NCBI GenBank assembly: GCA_003818205.1
Contig: RPRQ01000003.1
Location: 1-64,000 of the forward strand
DNA length: 64,000 bases
DNA from: Bacteroidales bacterium
GTDB taxonomy: Bacteria > Bacteroidota > Bacteroidia > Bacteroidales > Tenuifilaceae
Direction: 5' to 3'
Shown: in pieces, positions 38,476 through 47,481 of the stretch
How the letters are laid out: every line of letters begins with the position of its first letter
Numbering within the stretch: position 1 is the stretch's first letter
Translations under genes and position numbers: made by a program
The notes under the pieces: generated by a model
The model's input: the letters and a program-made list of their open reading frames with translations, nothing else
Databases searched by the model: none
Told to the model about the DNA's origin: nothing

Positions 38476-39396
38476 ATGAAGCGGAAAGGTAAAATAGCAT
38501 TTTTAGCTCTTTTAGTATTGTCAATACTTGTCAATATAAGATGTGCATTAACTTCATCGGATAAGCTTTGGTATGTTAATTTCTATAATGCCAACACAAG
38601 GGATAATTACGAAACCATTCATCATATAAAAGAAGCTCAAAATATTTCTACTGGAAAAGGTGTTAAAGTTGGTATTATTGATAAATACTTTGGGTTCAAA
38701 AAGCATGAAAAGGTATATACTGGAGGTAAAGATTTCCTTAACTCAAAGGAAAAATTTGAGCAGATCGATGAGCATGGATTTTGGATGGCAACTACCCTAA
38801 AAGAAATAGCACCCAATGTTGAGATTTATGCGCTGAATGCTCGGTGCTCCGATAAGGCCAAAGAAGCAAATGCAATTGTAAGTGCCATAGATTGGGCCAT
38901 TGAGAATAAAATTGACATTTTAACCTATTCTGGCGAACCATTCGCACCTCAATTCGTTGGATTGATTGATAGCGCTGTTAGTAAAGCGAATAGCAAGGGG
39001 ATTGTTACAACCTTTATCCACTATACATATCCTACAAATACGCTTCCCTACATACTATCTCCGAATAACGATGAAGGGTACTCACGAGAACCTGATATTA
39101 ATATCTTCCATTTCGACTATAATCTTTTGTTGCTCGATTCATACAAAAAGTACCTAAAGGCCAATAGAAAACCAACTAGCGGTGATGCTACTCCATTTCT
39201 CTCACTATCCTCAATGTCTCCTGTAGCTGCGGGTATTGTAGCCATGATGATGGAAGTTAACCATAATCTTAGCCCCCTTGATTACAAACAAATTCTAATC
39301 GACACAAGCAGGGAAATGGACTATAAGGGAAGTAAGATAACACATGTGGTTGACGCTCCTTCAGCAATAAAGTTGGCGAAGAGTAAAATAAAATAA
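38476..39396 (+). CDS. Degenerate subtilisin-like (S8) serine peptidase
   Basis: A 306-residue protein with an N-terminal hydrophobic anchor (7-22). The S8 order Asp-His-Ser can be traced: Asp69 in VGIIDKYFG, His100 in DEHGFWMA, and Ser245 in LSSMSPVAAG, aligned to GTSMASPHVAG. However, DTG is DKY, HGT is HGF, GTS is SLS, and the oxyanion asparagine expected near residue 180 is not seen (TTFIHYTY). It could be a narrow-specificity protease or an inactive binding protein. It follows the pspC operon by 116 bases and precedes tRNA-Gln. Confidence 0.7.
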   Translation: MKRKGKIAFLALLVLSILVNIRCALTSSDKLWYVNFYNANTRDNYETIHHIKEAQNISTGKGVKVGIIDKYFGFKKHEKVYTGGKDFLNSKEKFEQIDEHGFWMATTLKEIAPNVEIYALNARCSDKAKEANAIVSAIDWAIENKIDILTYSGEPFAPQFVGLIDSAVSKANSKGIVTTFIHYTYPTNTLPYILSPNNDEGYSREPDINIFHFDYNLLLLDSYKKYLKANRKPTSGDATPFLSLSSMSPVAAGIVAMMMEVNHNLSPLDYKQILIDTSREMDYKGSKITHVVDAPSAIKLAKSKIK

Positions 39397-39475
39397 CCCC
39401 TCTGTGCATAAACGCATAGAATATTAAACACTTACAATTACATTGGAATATTTTTTTGCTTTCTAGGTCAAATAT

Positions 39476-39507
39476 TTTGTTGCAAGCAAAAAAATATATT
39501 AGTTTTG
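39476..39507 (+). promoter_or_regulatory. Consensus Bacteroidota promoter for tRNA-Gln
   Basis: TTTG (39476-39479), 20 bases, TAGTTTTG (39500-39507), a perfect consensus. The tRNA begins 27 bases after the -7 element. Confidence 0.82.
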
Positions 39508-39534
39508 CCGTGCCTTTTTCAGGCGATGTATGAT

Positions 39535-39605
39535 TGACCTATGGTGTAATGGTAGCACTTCAGATTTTGGTTCTGTCAGTCTAGGTTCGAATCCTGGTAG
39601 GTCAA
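39535..39605 (+). tRNA. tRNA-Gln (anticodon TTG)
   Basis: A 71-base cloverleaf. Acceptor stem TGACCTA (39535-39541) pairs with TAGGTCA (39598-39604), with discriminator A at 39605. The D arm contains GGTGTAATGGTAGCAC, the anticodon stem-loop CAGA-TTTTGGT-TCTG gives anticodon TTG, and the T arm contains GGTTCGAATCC. CCA is not encoded. Confidence 0.95.
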
Positions 39606-39621
39606 CAAAAAAATATAGCAA

Positions 39622-39655
39622 CCCTCTTTAAATGAATAATTTAGAGAGGGGTTTT
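39622..39655 (+). terminator. Intrinsic terminator after tRNA-Gln
   Basis: CCCTCTTTAAA (39622-39632) pairs with TTTAGAGAGGG (39640-39650) over 11 positions including one G-U pair, followed by GTTTTCC. It lies 17 bases past the tRNA. Confidence 0.75.
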
Positions 39656-39687
39656 CCTTTCTAGAAAATTTCTCCTCTGAATGCATC

Positions 39688-40947
39688 TCAAATTGAAGAG
39701 GCATTGAACCCCTTTTCAACCCTCCCCTTTTCATGCTGTCTGGTAATTTCGATAAAAAATGAGTAGTAAAACTTATCGGCGGGAAAAATTCGGTACATGC
39801 AAAAACCTGTAGTATTTAAAATATTCTGAAATAAATCAAACCGTTCCGCCTCTTTGAATGCATCTACAGTATTATTCCACAATGTGTTGGCATAGGATAT
39901 TTTGTTAGCGTAGTAGATCTCGATTTTCTTTGAAAAGTTTGTATCCCCATGAATTGAGGATAAGGATACTTTCATGTTTTCAATGCCAGAGTAGTATTGG
40001 CACACCAGTATTCTTCCATCTTCGGACAACAATCTGTCAAGATGTTTGAAAAGGATCACCTTTTCGTCATGCGAAAAATAAAACAAAACGTAGTTGAGGA
40101 GGATCAGATCAAACTTCTTATCAGGCTGGTAATCAAATATGCTCTTATTGACAATGGCAACCCGTGCAATATCCTTAAATTTCTGCTTTGTAGCAGAGGC
40201 CACCTCCTGATTCAATTCAATACCAGTAGTTGAAACGGATGGGTGGTTACCAATTAGGGTGTCAATGGAATTGCCATAGCCACATCCTATATCCAGTATA
40301 TTCTTTAAACCGGTTGTTTCGTTTATAAGATTAGCATAATTTAAAAATATGAGCTTTGTATAGCTGTTAAATGCGTTTTCACCAGAACCTGTGTAGTAGC
40401 TGTCTTTAAATGGACTTTTAATTTTTTTTCCTACCTCAAATTTTTCGAGGTTGATAAGCGTTTCGCAAAGACGAATCTCATAATCCAGCTTCTTATCAAG
40501 TATCATTCTTTTCCAACCATTGCTAATGGGTATTCGGGCATCGTTGTGATTATAGTAAGAGATAAGCTGAATTATAAACTGGTAGTGGCGCTGCTGCTTA
40601 CGAAGGGGTCTATATTGCTGTTTAGCAGCATATTTTGGATGTAAGACCGCCTTATTATCGATAACAGTGGCCATATCCAATTGTAAAAGCAGCTGGGCAA
40701 AGTCAGAACCAGTTACCATTAGCTCTTGCCAATGGTTCTGGTTGTTAGAAATTACTTTTAAGCAGATAGCCCTCAGAAAATCCAAAAACATATTATAGAA
40801 GGATAGCTTACGACCAGCTAAAGTAAAAGGGATTATCCCACTAAGTAAGCCTATTAATGTTTCAAATGATCGAGAATTATTGAGATAATTCTTTGTAGTA
40901 TGTTGACTTTCTATATTTTGTATTGGCGTTGCTTGGAAGTGTTTCAT
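39688..40947 (-). CDS. SAM-dependent methyltransferase, class I
   Basis: A 419-residue protein with a C-terminal Rossmann methyltransferase domain (about 210-330): motif I ILDIGCGYGNSID, GIELNQE as the acidic strand-2 loop, and FDLILLNYVLFYF as motif IV. The N-terminal 200 residues are helical and not recognised; they may bind the substrate or a carrier protein. It converges with the tRNA-Gln unit and no biosynthetic neighbours are present, so the substrate is unknown. Confidence 0.78.
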   Translation of the reverse strand: MKHFQATPIQNIESQHTTKNYLNNSRSFETLIGLLSGIIPFTLAGRKLSFYNMFLDFLRAICLKVISNNQNHWQELMVTGSDFAQLLLQLDMATVIDNKAVLHPKYAAKQQYRPLRKQQRHYQFIIQLISYYNHNDARIPISNGWKRMILDKKLDYEIRLCETLINLEKFEVGKKIKSPFKDSYYTGSGENAFNSYTKLIFLNYANLINETTGLKNILDIGCGYGNSIDTLIGNHPSVSTTGIELNQEVASATKQKFKDIARVAIVNKSIFDYQPDKKFDLILLNYVLFYFSHDEKVILFKHLDRLLSEDGRILVCQYYSGIENMKVSLSSIHGDTNFSKKIEIYYANKISYANTLWNNTVDAFKEAERFDLFQNILNTTGFCMYRIFPADKFYYSFFIEITRQHEKGRVEKGFNASSI

Positions 40948-41114
40948 TGTATAATTTGAATTGATCCTTTCGCTATTTTATTAAGTATTTGTTTTATTTT
41001 CCGACCATCATATTCGTTTATATAAGAACTAGATTATTAATTACTTGGTAAAAACAATCGAAAATAACCCTTTTCTAGTTTGGAGATTTTTAACGAAAGC
41101 TTTTTATACAGCCA

Positions 41115-42239
41115 TCATCTGAATAGTTTTAAATAATTCTCGAAGAGATAGGAACGTCCTCGCTGTGCTCCTGTGATTTCTTTCAGTATATTAATCCTTT
41201 CCAGCTCTGCCAAAAGTTTGTAGGAGGATGGCATTGAGATTCCAGTAACTTCGCTTACCTTTTCAGCATTAATTATAGGTTTTTGATACAGGTAATTGGT
41301 AACCTTTTGTGCATTTGCCGCCCTACTTCCTAGGGATTGTATTTTTAAATCGTTTTCTTTCTGCAATTGAAGAATTCGATCAAATGTCGAAATACCCTTT
41401 TTAGCAGTTTCGTTAATTCCTACCAAAAAAAACTTAAACCATTGAGTTATATCGTTTTTTTCTCTAACATTCATCAGATTGTCATAGTACAATGATCTGT
41501 GAGTTTCCATGAAGTCAGACAAGTACAATATTGGTTTCTTTAAAATCCCTTTATTTACTAGATACAAGGGTATTAATAATCGACCAACCCTACCGTTCCC
41601 ATCTAGAAAGGGGTGAATCGTTTCAAATTGATAATGCACTAATGCTATTTTAAGTAATTCTGGGAAAAAAATCTCTTCATTATGCAAAAACTTCTCAATA
41701 TCGCTCATTAGCTCAGGAACAGTGGTATGTATAGGTGGAATAAACAGAGCATCATTGATAGTCGCTCCACCAATCCAGTTTTGGCTATTCCTAAATTCAC
41801 CAGGTTGCTTCTTCTCTCCTCGGACTCCCTGAAGTAGCACACGATGAGTCTCACGAATTAATCGTGAGGAAAATGGTAAATTCTCTAAAGTTTGTAATGC
41901 AGATTCCATTGCTTTTATATAATTCTGCACCTCTTCCCAGTCATCTTGTTTGTCAAGCGGAACATCTTCTTTCTCAAGTAAAGCCTCTTCCATATTAGTT
42001 TGAGTTCCTTCAATCTTGCTACTTTGAGTTGCTTCTTTAAGAACGTGCATACTAATAAAAAGGTCGATATTGGGAATATAGTTAGAATACATATCAAGCC
42101 GTCCTAGTTCTCTATCTGCTTGGCTCAGTAATTGCAAAACCTCCATGCTTTCAACCGTCCATTGCCGATTAATTAATGTTGGCTGAAAACTTTTATAATA
42201 AGCTTGGCTAATGAGCTGACCTGATTTAAAATCCCTCAT
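41115..42239 (-). CDS. Fic family protein with inhibitory motif and C-terminal winged helix
   Basis: A 374-residue Fic protein. The active-site motif is HPFLDGNGRVGR (209-220), complete with the catalytic His and the phosphate-binding Gly-Asn-Gly-Arg, so AMP transfer or a related reaction is expected. An internal inhibitory helix motif, S/TxxxEG, is present as SSKIEG with Glu77, making this an intramolecular (class II) Fic. Residues 310-374 form a winged helix (AEKVSEVTGISMPSSYKLL), suggesting DNA binding. The promoter carries symmetric CTTAAATA sites, which could be its own operator. The target is unknown. Confidence 0.9.
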   Translation of the reverse strand: MRDFKSGQLISQAYYKSFQPTLINRQWTVESMEVLQLLSQADRELGRLDMYSNYIPNIDLFISMHVLKEATQSSKIEGTQTNMEEALLEKEDVPLDKQDDWEEVQNYIKAMESALQTLENLPFSSRLIRETHRVLLQGVRGEKKQPGEFRNSQNWIGGATINDALFIPPIHTTVPELMSDIEKFLHNEEIFFPELLKIALVHYQFETIHPFLDGNGRVGRLLIPLYLVNKGILKKPILYLSDFMETHRSLYYDNLMNVREKNDITQWFKFFLVGINETAKKGISTFDRILQLQKENDLKIQSLGSRAANAQKVTNYLYQKPIINAEKVSEVTGISMPSSYKLLAELERINILKEITGAQRGRSYLFENYLKLFR

Positions 42240-42258
42240 AATTTTCTTATACTTTAAA

Positions 42259-42290
42259 CAAAGATAAACCTTATTTAAGATTTATGCAAA
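42259..42290 (-). promoter_or_regulatory. Consensus Bacteroidota promoter for the fic gene
   Basis: On the minus strand: TTTG (42287-42290), 20 bases, TATCTTTG (42259-42266), a perfect consensus. The ATG at 42239 follows 19 bases later, so the leader is very short. Confidence 0.82.
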
Positions 42291-42320
42291 AAACTTAAAT
42301 AAGAAGTTGTTGTATTTAAG
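42270..42320. promoter_or_regulatory. Putative operator overlapping the fic promoter
   Basis: CTTATTTAAG (42270-42279) and CTTAAATAAG (42294-42303) are perfect inverted copies around the -33 region; a further TATTTAAG half-site lies at 42313-42320. Two of the three half-sites overlap or flank the -33 element, the usual position for a repressor. The winged helix of Fic itself is the natural candidate. Confidence 0.55.
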
Positions 42321-42634
42321 TTTTAATCTTTTGCGTTATTATAATGTTTATTTTTAGCATTATAGTAATTACAATATTGATTAATGGTACATTAAATGAA
42401 TATTCAGAAATGCACTATTTATCACGTTCAACGGACAGAAAAATAATTCAACTTAGAGTTTAAAAACCTTAAGTCATGTAATATTAAGGTTATTCGACAA
42501 AACTAGTGGGTAGTTGTAATGCTACAAGTGTAGGATTTTATCGGTAATCTCTTGAAAACCTTATACACTTTTTATTCATTGGCTTTCTTAATCCCAGAGG
42601 AATTATATGTCAATAGAAAATATCTTTCCCTAGG

Positions 42635-42708
42635 AACATTCGACCCTAGCCGGGGTAGAACCATAAATGGGCATTTTTTCTATAAACATCCGACCCCTCT
42701 GGGGTCAA
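42635..42708. repeat. Two REP-like palindromic units
   Basis: Two related units 50 bases apart: AACATTCGACCCTAGCCGGGG (split here as AACATTCGACCC at 42635, hairpin centre TAGC, then CGGGGTAG) and AACATCCGACCCCTCTGGGGTC starting at 42685 (AACATCCGACCCC, TCT, GGGGTC). Each has a GACCC(C)/GGGGT hairpin preceded by AACATYCG. The type is one I recognise as common between Bacteroidota genes. Confidence 0.6.
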
Positions 42709-42841
42709 TATTGGAGCAAAACCAAATTATCTCTCTTCCCTTCCACACTTTTTGTTGAATAACCATTTTATTATTAAAATATTTTTTATTTAGAAAATCT
42801 TATTACCTTTATTATAAAATAACCAAAATAATCAACAAACC

Positions 42842-44728
42842 ATGAATAGTCAAATAGTTAAAATCTTATCTATCATCTTAATTGTTTGCTCAGTGTTAAC
42901 ATCTAAATCTGAGGATATTAAAAAACTTAAGTATGGTAAAGTTACAAAAGAAGAACTTCAGATGAAATCCTATGAACAGGATACCTCTGCTGATGCTGTA
43001 GTACTCTATCAATACGCTGAATTCATCCCCTTACAGTTTAAATTTTTACAACTATTTCGTTATAAAGTTCTTAAAAAAACTGGAACCTCTATTGCCAGTA
43101 GAGTTTTCTACGGAAAACTAAAAAACTCCATTAAAGGTTGTACTTATAATCTTGAGAATGGGGAAATAGTTAAAACCAAGCTCACTAAAGAATCGATCTT
43201 TGAAGAACAGGTAATTGGCGATATTTATAGAACAAGAGTCGCTATGCCAAATGTTAAAGAAGGTTCTGTATTTGAAATTGAAATATTTCAGGAAGGAATT
43301 CCTGAGTCATACGAAATTCAACAAAGGATTCCAGTTATTTATGGGGCAATATATTTCCCGCAGAATCCAAACATTGATATTCGAATTAAAGAAATAGGAT
43401 ATCTGGGATATACATTTAAAGGTGATGATAAGTGGATTGTAAAAGATATGCCATCCTTTAAAAACGAACCATTTATTACATCGGATAACGACTATAGGGT
43501 ACGAATGGAATTAGAAATTCTTAGCTATTCTTTTATAGGAGTAAATTATGCGAGTTCAGGTTTTTTTGCTTCATCATGGGATGCTGTTACTCAACGATTT
43601 ATGGAACATGAGTATTTTGGAAAAAAAATTAATGGGATTGGTTTATATTTAAATAGTTTAGCCGATAGCATCAAACTCATGTCGAAAAATGAGGAAGAAC
43701 TCGCTAAAAATGCTTTTGAATCCATTAAAAGAATAAAATGGAATGAACAAGAGGCGTGTTATCTATCCCAAGAATTAAAAAAAACCTTTGAGCTTAAGCA
43801 GGGTAACTCTGCCGATATTAATCTTAATCTAGTTGCCCTACTCAAAAAACTAGCCCTAAAAAGTTATCCTGTATTATTTAGCACTAGGGAAAATGGAATA
43901 ATCTCCAAGTATTTCCCAACAATTGATAAGTTTAACTATGTAGTTGCTGCGGTAGAGCTACCAACTGGAACAAAATACCTCGATGCCACCGATGAATTCG
44001 TTCCATTTGATCTTCCTACGGAAAGAATACTTAATTGCTTGGGGCATGCCCTTGAAAAGGGAAAGGGCGATTGTTCGGTTTTCATAAAACCAGAAAAAAA
44101 GTTAAAAAAATCTACTTATTCCCAGCTCAGCATCGATTCTACTGGTAGAATTACTGGAAAGATTTCGATTAAACGTTCGGACTATACCTCAGCTAATTTT
44201 AAACATTATCTAAAATCCAAGCCCGATCATGACACATATATTCAAGAGCTAGAAGCAGAAAACTCAGGTTGGTATATCGATAGCTATAAATTTAATAACC
44301 TGAATGATTCGTACCAAGACTTTGTTGATGAGTATCAGGTAAACTATAGTAATTCGTTAGGCTCTAATGAGGTTCTATTAGTTAATCCTTTTGTAATTAT
44401 TAAACCAACAGCGAATCCCTTTCAATCGGATAAAAGGTATTTACCCATCAATTTTCCTCAACAAACAGAGTATTCTTCGATAATTACAATAAATATCCCA
44501 TCAAACTATCAAGTATCGGAACTTCCTAAAAGTGCTGACTTAACTAACAACGATAAATCCATTCGCTTTACATATAAAATTCAAAGTTCAGGTAGTTCAA
44601 TATCCATTAGCACGAAATTTTATATCAATAAATTAAAATACGAAACAATTGAATATATGGGCTTAAGAGGAGTATTTGAGTTGATGCTTCAAAAACAGAA
44701 TGAATCAATTGTTTTAAAAAAGATATAA
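42842..44728 (+). CDS. DUF3857 domain protein with inactive transglutaminase-like domain
   Basis: A 628-residue exported protein (signal peptide 1-22). The N-terminal half (50-240) is the DUF3857 beta domain and residues 285-400 the transglutaminase-like fold. The position of the catalytic cysteine reads GNSADINL, with Ser323 and no Cys, so the domain is probably not catalytic. A DUF3858-like C-terminus (500-620) follows. It lies 1 base before a second DUF3857 gene that retains the catalytic Cys. The pair is presumably co-translated; the substrate is unknown. Confidence 0.85.
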   Translation: MNSQIVKILSIILIVCSVLTSKSEDIKKLKYGKVTKEELQMKSYEQDTSADAVVLYQYAEFIPLQFKFLQLFRYKVLKKTGTSIASRVFYGKLKNSIKGCTYNLENGEIVKTKLTKESIFEEQVIGDIYRTRVAMPNVKEGSVFEIEIFQEGIPESYEIQQRIPVIYGAIYFPQNPNIDIRIKEIGYLGYTFKGDDKWIVKDMPSFKNEPFITSDNDYRVRMELEILSYSFIGVNYASSGFFASSWDAVTQRFMEHEYFGKKINGIGLYLNSLADSIKLMSKNEEELAKNAFESIKRIKWNEQEACYLSQELKKTFELKQGNSADINLNLVALLKKLALKSYPVLFSTRENGIISKYFPTIDKFNYVVAAVELPTGTKYLDATDEFVPFDLPTERILNCLGHALEKGKGDCSVFIKPEKKLKKSTYSQLSIDSTGRITGKISIKRSDYTSANFKHYLKSKPDHDTYIQELEAENSGWYIDSYKFNNLNDSYQDFVDEYQVNYSNSLGSNEVLLVNPFVIIKPTANPFQSDKRYLPINFPQQTEYSSIITINIPSNYQVSELPKSADLTNNDKSIRFTYKIQSSGSSISISTKFYINKLKYETIEYMGLRGVFELMLQKQNESIVLKKI

Positions 44729-44729
44729 C

Positions 44730-46643
44730 ATGAGAAAAAAAATACTTTACTTACTCCTGATAGCAATATCTTTAGTACATGTAACATATGCCAGCGAAGA
44801 ACCAAATTGGTCAGTATCCTTAATACCTGCTGAACTAAAACTAAAATCAAATGCTGTAATTAGAAATTTTGAAACAATCTTAACTATATCTGCAAATGGG
44901 AAAGTAGAAGAATTTGTAAAAATTGCAACTACAATACTCAACGAGAATGGTGAAAGATTTAGCTATTTGGTAGAATCGTACGATAAATTCAGCTCAATTT
45001 CAGGCCTTGATGGGGTTGTTTATGATAAGACTGGGAAGAAAATTCGAAAAATAAAAGCCGATGAGTTTTTAGATGTTAGCGCAATTGCAGGTTTTTCAAT
45101 TTATGATGACAATCGGTTAAAAGTTGCAAATCCTAAAGTAGGCGATTATCCATACACTGTTGTTTACGAATACACGAAAAAACACAAAAGTTTTTTTGCT
45201 ATTCCGGGCTGGCAGATATACCCAAGCTATAATGTTTCTGTACAAAAATCTTCTTATAAAATTATCCTTGAAAAAGGAGCAAAAATAAGTTTAAAAGGGA
45301 ATGAGAAATTTGCTTTAACTCCAACAATTATCGAAGGGGTAGAATCAAAATCATATTTATGGAGTATTGAGAATTTACCTATTATTGAACAAGAACCCTT
45401 TTCAGGTGCATTTACTGATGTTACGCCGATCCTTTATGTTGCACCTGAGAGATTTGTAATGGATGATTATGAAGGCTCCAATTCAAGCTGGAGCGATTTG
45501 GGAAATTGGGCACATAATCTTGGGCGAAATAAAAATATTCTTCCTGAACAAACAAAGGAAAAAATTAAAAATTTATTATTAGACGCTAGTTCAGATATTG
45601 AAAAAGCGAAACGGTTATACGAATACCTTCAGAATAAGGTACGCTATGTTAGTATTCAAATGGGCATTGGAGGATACCAGCCCTTCCCAGCAGAAACCGT
45701 TGATAGGCTATCCTATGGCGATTGTAAAGCTTTGGCAAATTATATGAAATCTCTTTTAGAAATAGCTGGTATTAAATCATATTACTGCTTAGTTAGAGCT
45801 GGTGAAGATGCACCAAACATTGATAATAAATTTGTTTGTAGCCAGTTTAACCATGCCTTTTTAATGCTGCCCATAAGCAAGGATACTTTATACCTCGAAT
45901 GTACTAACCAACAGGTTCCCTTTGGTTATAATGGAACATTTACAGACGATCGCGATGTTCTGGTAATTGATAGCATAAATAGCTACCTAAAGCATACAAA
46001 TGTTTATGGGAAGGAAAAAAATAAAATCATCAATAGCTTCTCCTTTAAAGTTAGCAATCAAATGGATTGTAATGTTTTACAAAAAAGCAGCTATATCGGA
46101 GTTGCAACTGAAGATGTACGTTACCTAATGCTCGAAAGACCTGAAAAACAAAGGGAAAATGTACTCAGCCGGTTTCAACTACGTCAGGTTAAAATAACTA
46201 GTTTAAACTACGTTGAGCAGAAGGATATACTTCCAATAATAACTGAAAGTGTTGAGTATAATGTTTCTCAAATTGCTCAGGTTACTAACAATAACACTAT
46301 GATACTACCATTCAATCAGGTAACCCAACTTGAAGATATTAAACGGGTTAGTAATAGAAAATCGGATATCGTTATTCGAAGGGATTTTATGCAGATTGAT
46401 ACCCTTAAATTTGCAATTCCGCTGCAATTAAATATTGATAAATTACCTGTTGCTAATTCGTTCACTAGCGCATTCGGAGCATATAAATTAGAGGTAAATT
46501 CAACAAAAAATTTAATCACATTCATTAGAACGATTGAGTGGAAAAAAGGGAAATTTAAACCTGAACTATATACCGATTTAGTACAGTATCAAAGAAAAAT
46601 TAATGAAATGGATAGGCAGGTTTTAATGCTAAAAGCAAAATAA
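44730..46643 (+). CDS. DUF3857 transglutaminase-like protein, catalytic residues retained
   Basis: A 637-residue exported protein (signal peptide 1-21, ending VTYA). DUF3857 spans about 40-220, and the transglutaminase-like domain about 285-400 carries Cys332 (SYGDCKALAN), His375 (FNHAFL) and Glu390 (LECTNQ) in the place of the usual Asp, a form I believe is common in this Bacteroidota family. A C-terminal beta domain follows. Such proteins are thought to be extracytoplasmic peptidases or amide hydrolases, but I know of no proven reaction. Second gene of a two-gene operon. Confidence 0.85.
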   Translation: MRKKILYLLLIAISLVHVTYASEEPNWSVSLIPAELKLKSNAVIRNFETILTISANGKVEEFVKIATTILNENGERFSYLVESYDKFSSISGLDGVVYDKTGKKIRKIKADEFLDVSAIAGFSIYDDNRLKVANPKVGDYPYTVVYEYTKKHKSFFAIPGWQIYPSYNVSVQKSSYKIILEKGAKISLKGNEKFALTPTIIEGVESKSYLWSIENLPIIEQEPFSGAFTDVTPILYVAPERFVMDDYEGSNSSWSDLGNWAHNLGRNKNILPEQTKEKIKNLLLDASSDIEKAKRLYEYLQNKVRYVSIQMGIGGYQPFPAETVDRLSYGDCKALANYMKSLLEIAGIKSYYCLVRAGEDAPNIDNKFVCSQFNHAFLMLPISKDTLYLECTNQQVPFGYNGTFTDDRDVLVIDSINSYLKHTNVYGKEKNKIINSFSFKVSNQMDCNVLQKSSYIGVATEDVRYLMLERPEKQRENVLSRFQLRQVKITSLNYVEQKDILPIITESVEYNVSQIAQVTNNNTMILPFNQVTQLEDIKRVSNRKSDIVIRRDFMQIDTLKFAIPLQLNIDKLPVANSFTSAFGAYKLEVNSTKNLITFIRTIEWKKGKFKPELYTDLVQYQRKINEMDRQVLMLKAK

Positions 46644-46665
46644 GAGGTGTAAGGATCATAATACT

Positions 46666-46700
46666 AGTAAAAGGCTTGCTTTGGTTAGTAAGCCTTTACT
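46666..46700. terminator. Bidirectional terminator between convergent genes
   Basis: AGTAAAAGGCTT (46666-46677) pairs with AAGCCTTTACT (46690-46700) with one bulged base around a 12-base loop. T-rich stretches follow on both strands. It lies between the DUF3857 pair and the LytTR regulator, which converge here. Confidence 0.7.
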
Positions 46701-46731
46701 ATTATTAAATTTTTGGGGTATATAAAATCTA

Positions 46732-47481
46732 TCATCTATTCAACCACGCCTTAAAGTCCGTTACTCGGAGCTTGCTAACAATAATATCAATATCGGTAGC
46801 CGGTTTTACGGTTAGCTTGAGCTTTTGGATTCCGTAGCTATGAACGCGCTGAATGGCCTTTGCCGACATCAAAAATTGGCGGTTAACCCGAATAAACTGT
46901 CTAGGGTCAAGCTCATCCTCCAGCTGGTCGAGGGAATCGTTAATGATATACCGTTTGCCGCCTTCGTGAACCAAAAAGGTAACGCCATCCTCCGATAAAA
47001 AGTAGGCTATTTCACCTATGGTTATCGGGAATAGGCTATCGCCCGAATAAACCAAGAAACGTGAGCGGTACTCCTTTACCTCAAAACCCTTTAAAAGCTT
47101 AGCAAAATCGGTTGGCTGATTGACGACATGGATCGATTTGTACTTCTCAATGCTCTGCTTTAGCTCATCGAGGTTTATGGGTTTAAGGAGGTAATCGATA
47201 CTATGGAATTTAAAAGCATTAATAGCGTATTCATCGTAAGCGGTGGTAAATATAACGGGAGTTTGAATTTTAAGCTCCGAGAAAATCTTAAAACTCAAAT
47301 CGTCGGAGAGTTGAATATCAGACAAAATTAGGTCGGGAGCAGAATTTGCACCAAACCATTCAATCCCCTCCTTTACGCTTTGGATTACTCCAATAATTTG
47401 AGCAGAAGGGTCACACTGCTGAACCAACTTAATCAAACGCCTTTGGGCGGGTGCTTCATCCTCAATAATTAGTATCCTCAT
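46732..47481 (-). CDS. LytTR family response regulator
   Basis: A 249-residue regulator: receiver domain (1-120) with the acidic pocket EDE near the start and the phospho-acceptor Asp in DLILSDIQL near 55, then a LytTR DNA-binding domain (about 145-245) with EIAYFLSEDGVTFLV and QFIRVNRQFLMS. The start is taken as ATG 47481; the upstream in-frame start would be TTG. It overlaps the 3' end of its kinase gene by 20 bases, so translation is coupled. Confidence 0.93.
   Translation of the reverse strand: MRILIIEDEAPAQRRLIKLVQQCDPSAQIIGVIQSVKEGIEWFGANSAPDLILSDIQLSDDLSFKIFSELKIQTPVIFTTAYDEYAINAFKFHSIDYLLKPINLDELKQSIEKYKSIHVVNQPTDFAKLLKGFEVKEYRSRFLVYSGDSLFPITIGEIAYFLSEDGVTFLVHEGGKRYIINDSLDQLEDELDPRQFIRVNRQFLMSAKAIQRVHSYGIQKLKLTVKPATDIDIIVSKLRVTDFKAWLNR

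Larger units (their letters stand above)
42240..42841. other. 602-bp intergenic region between divergent fic and DUF3857 genes
   Basis: Contains the fic promoter and symmetric sites (42259-42320) and two palindromic repeat units (42635-42708). Between them (42321-42634) nothing beyond AT-rich sequence is recognised. A short plus-strand frame across the repeat units is not considered a gene. Confidence 0.6.

Noticed and set aside
42552-42758. Short plus-strand frame before the DUF3857 genes
   Set aside because: It is made of the palindromic repeat units and has no signal, domain or start context.
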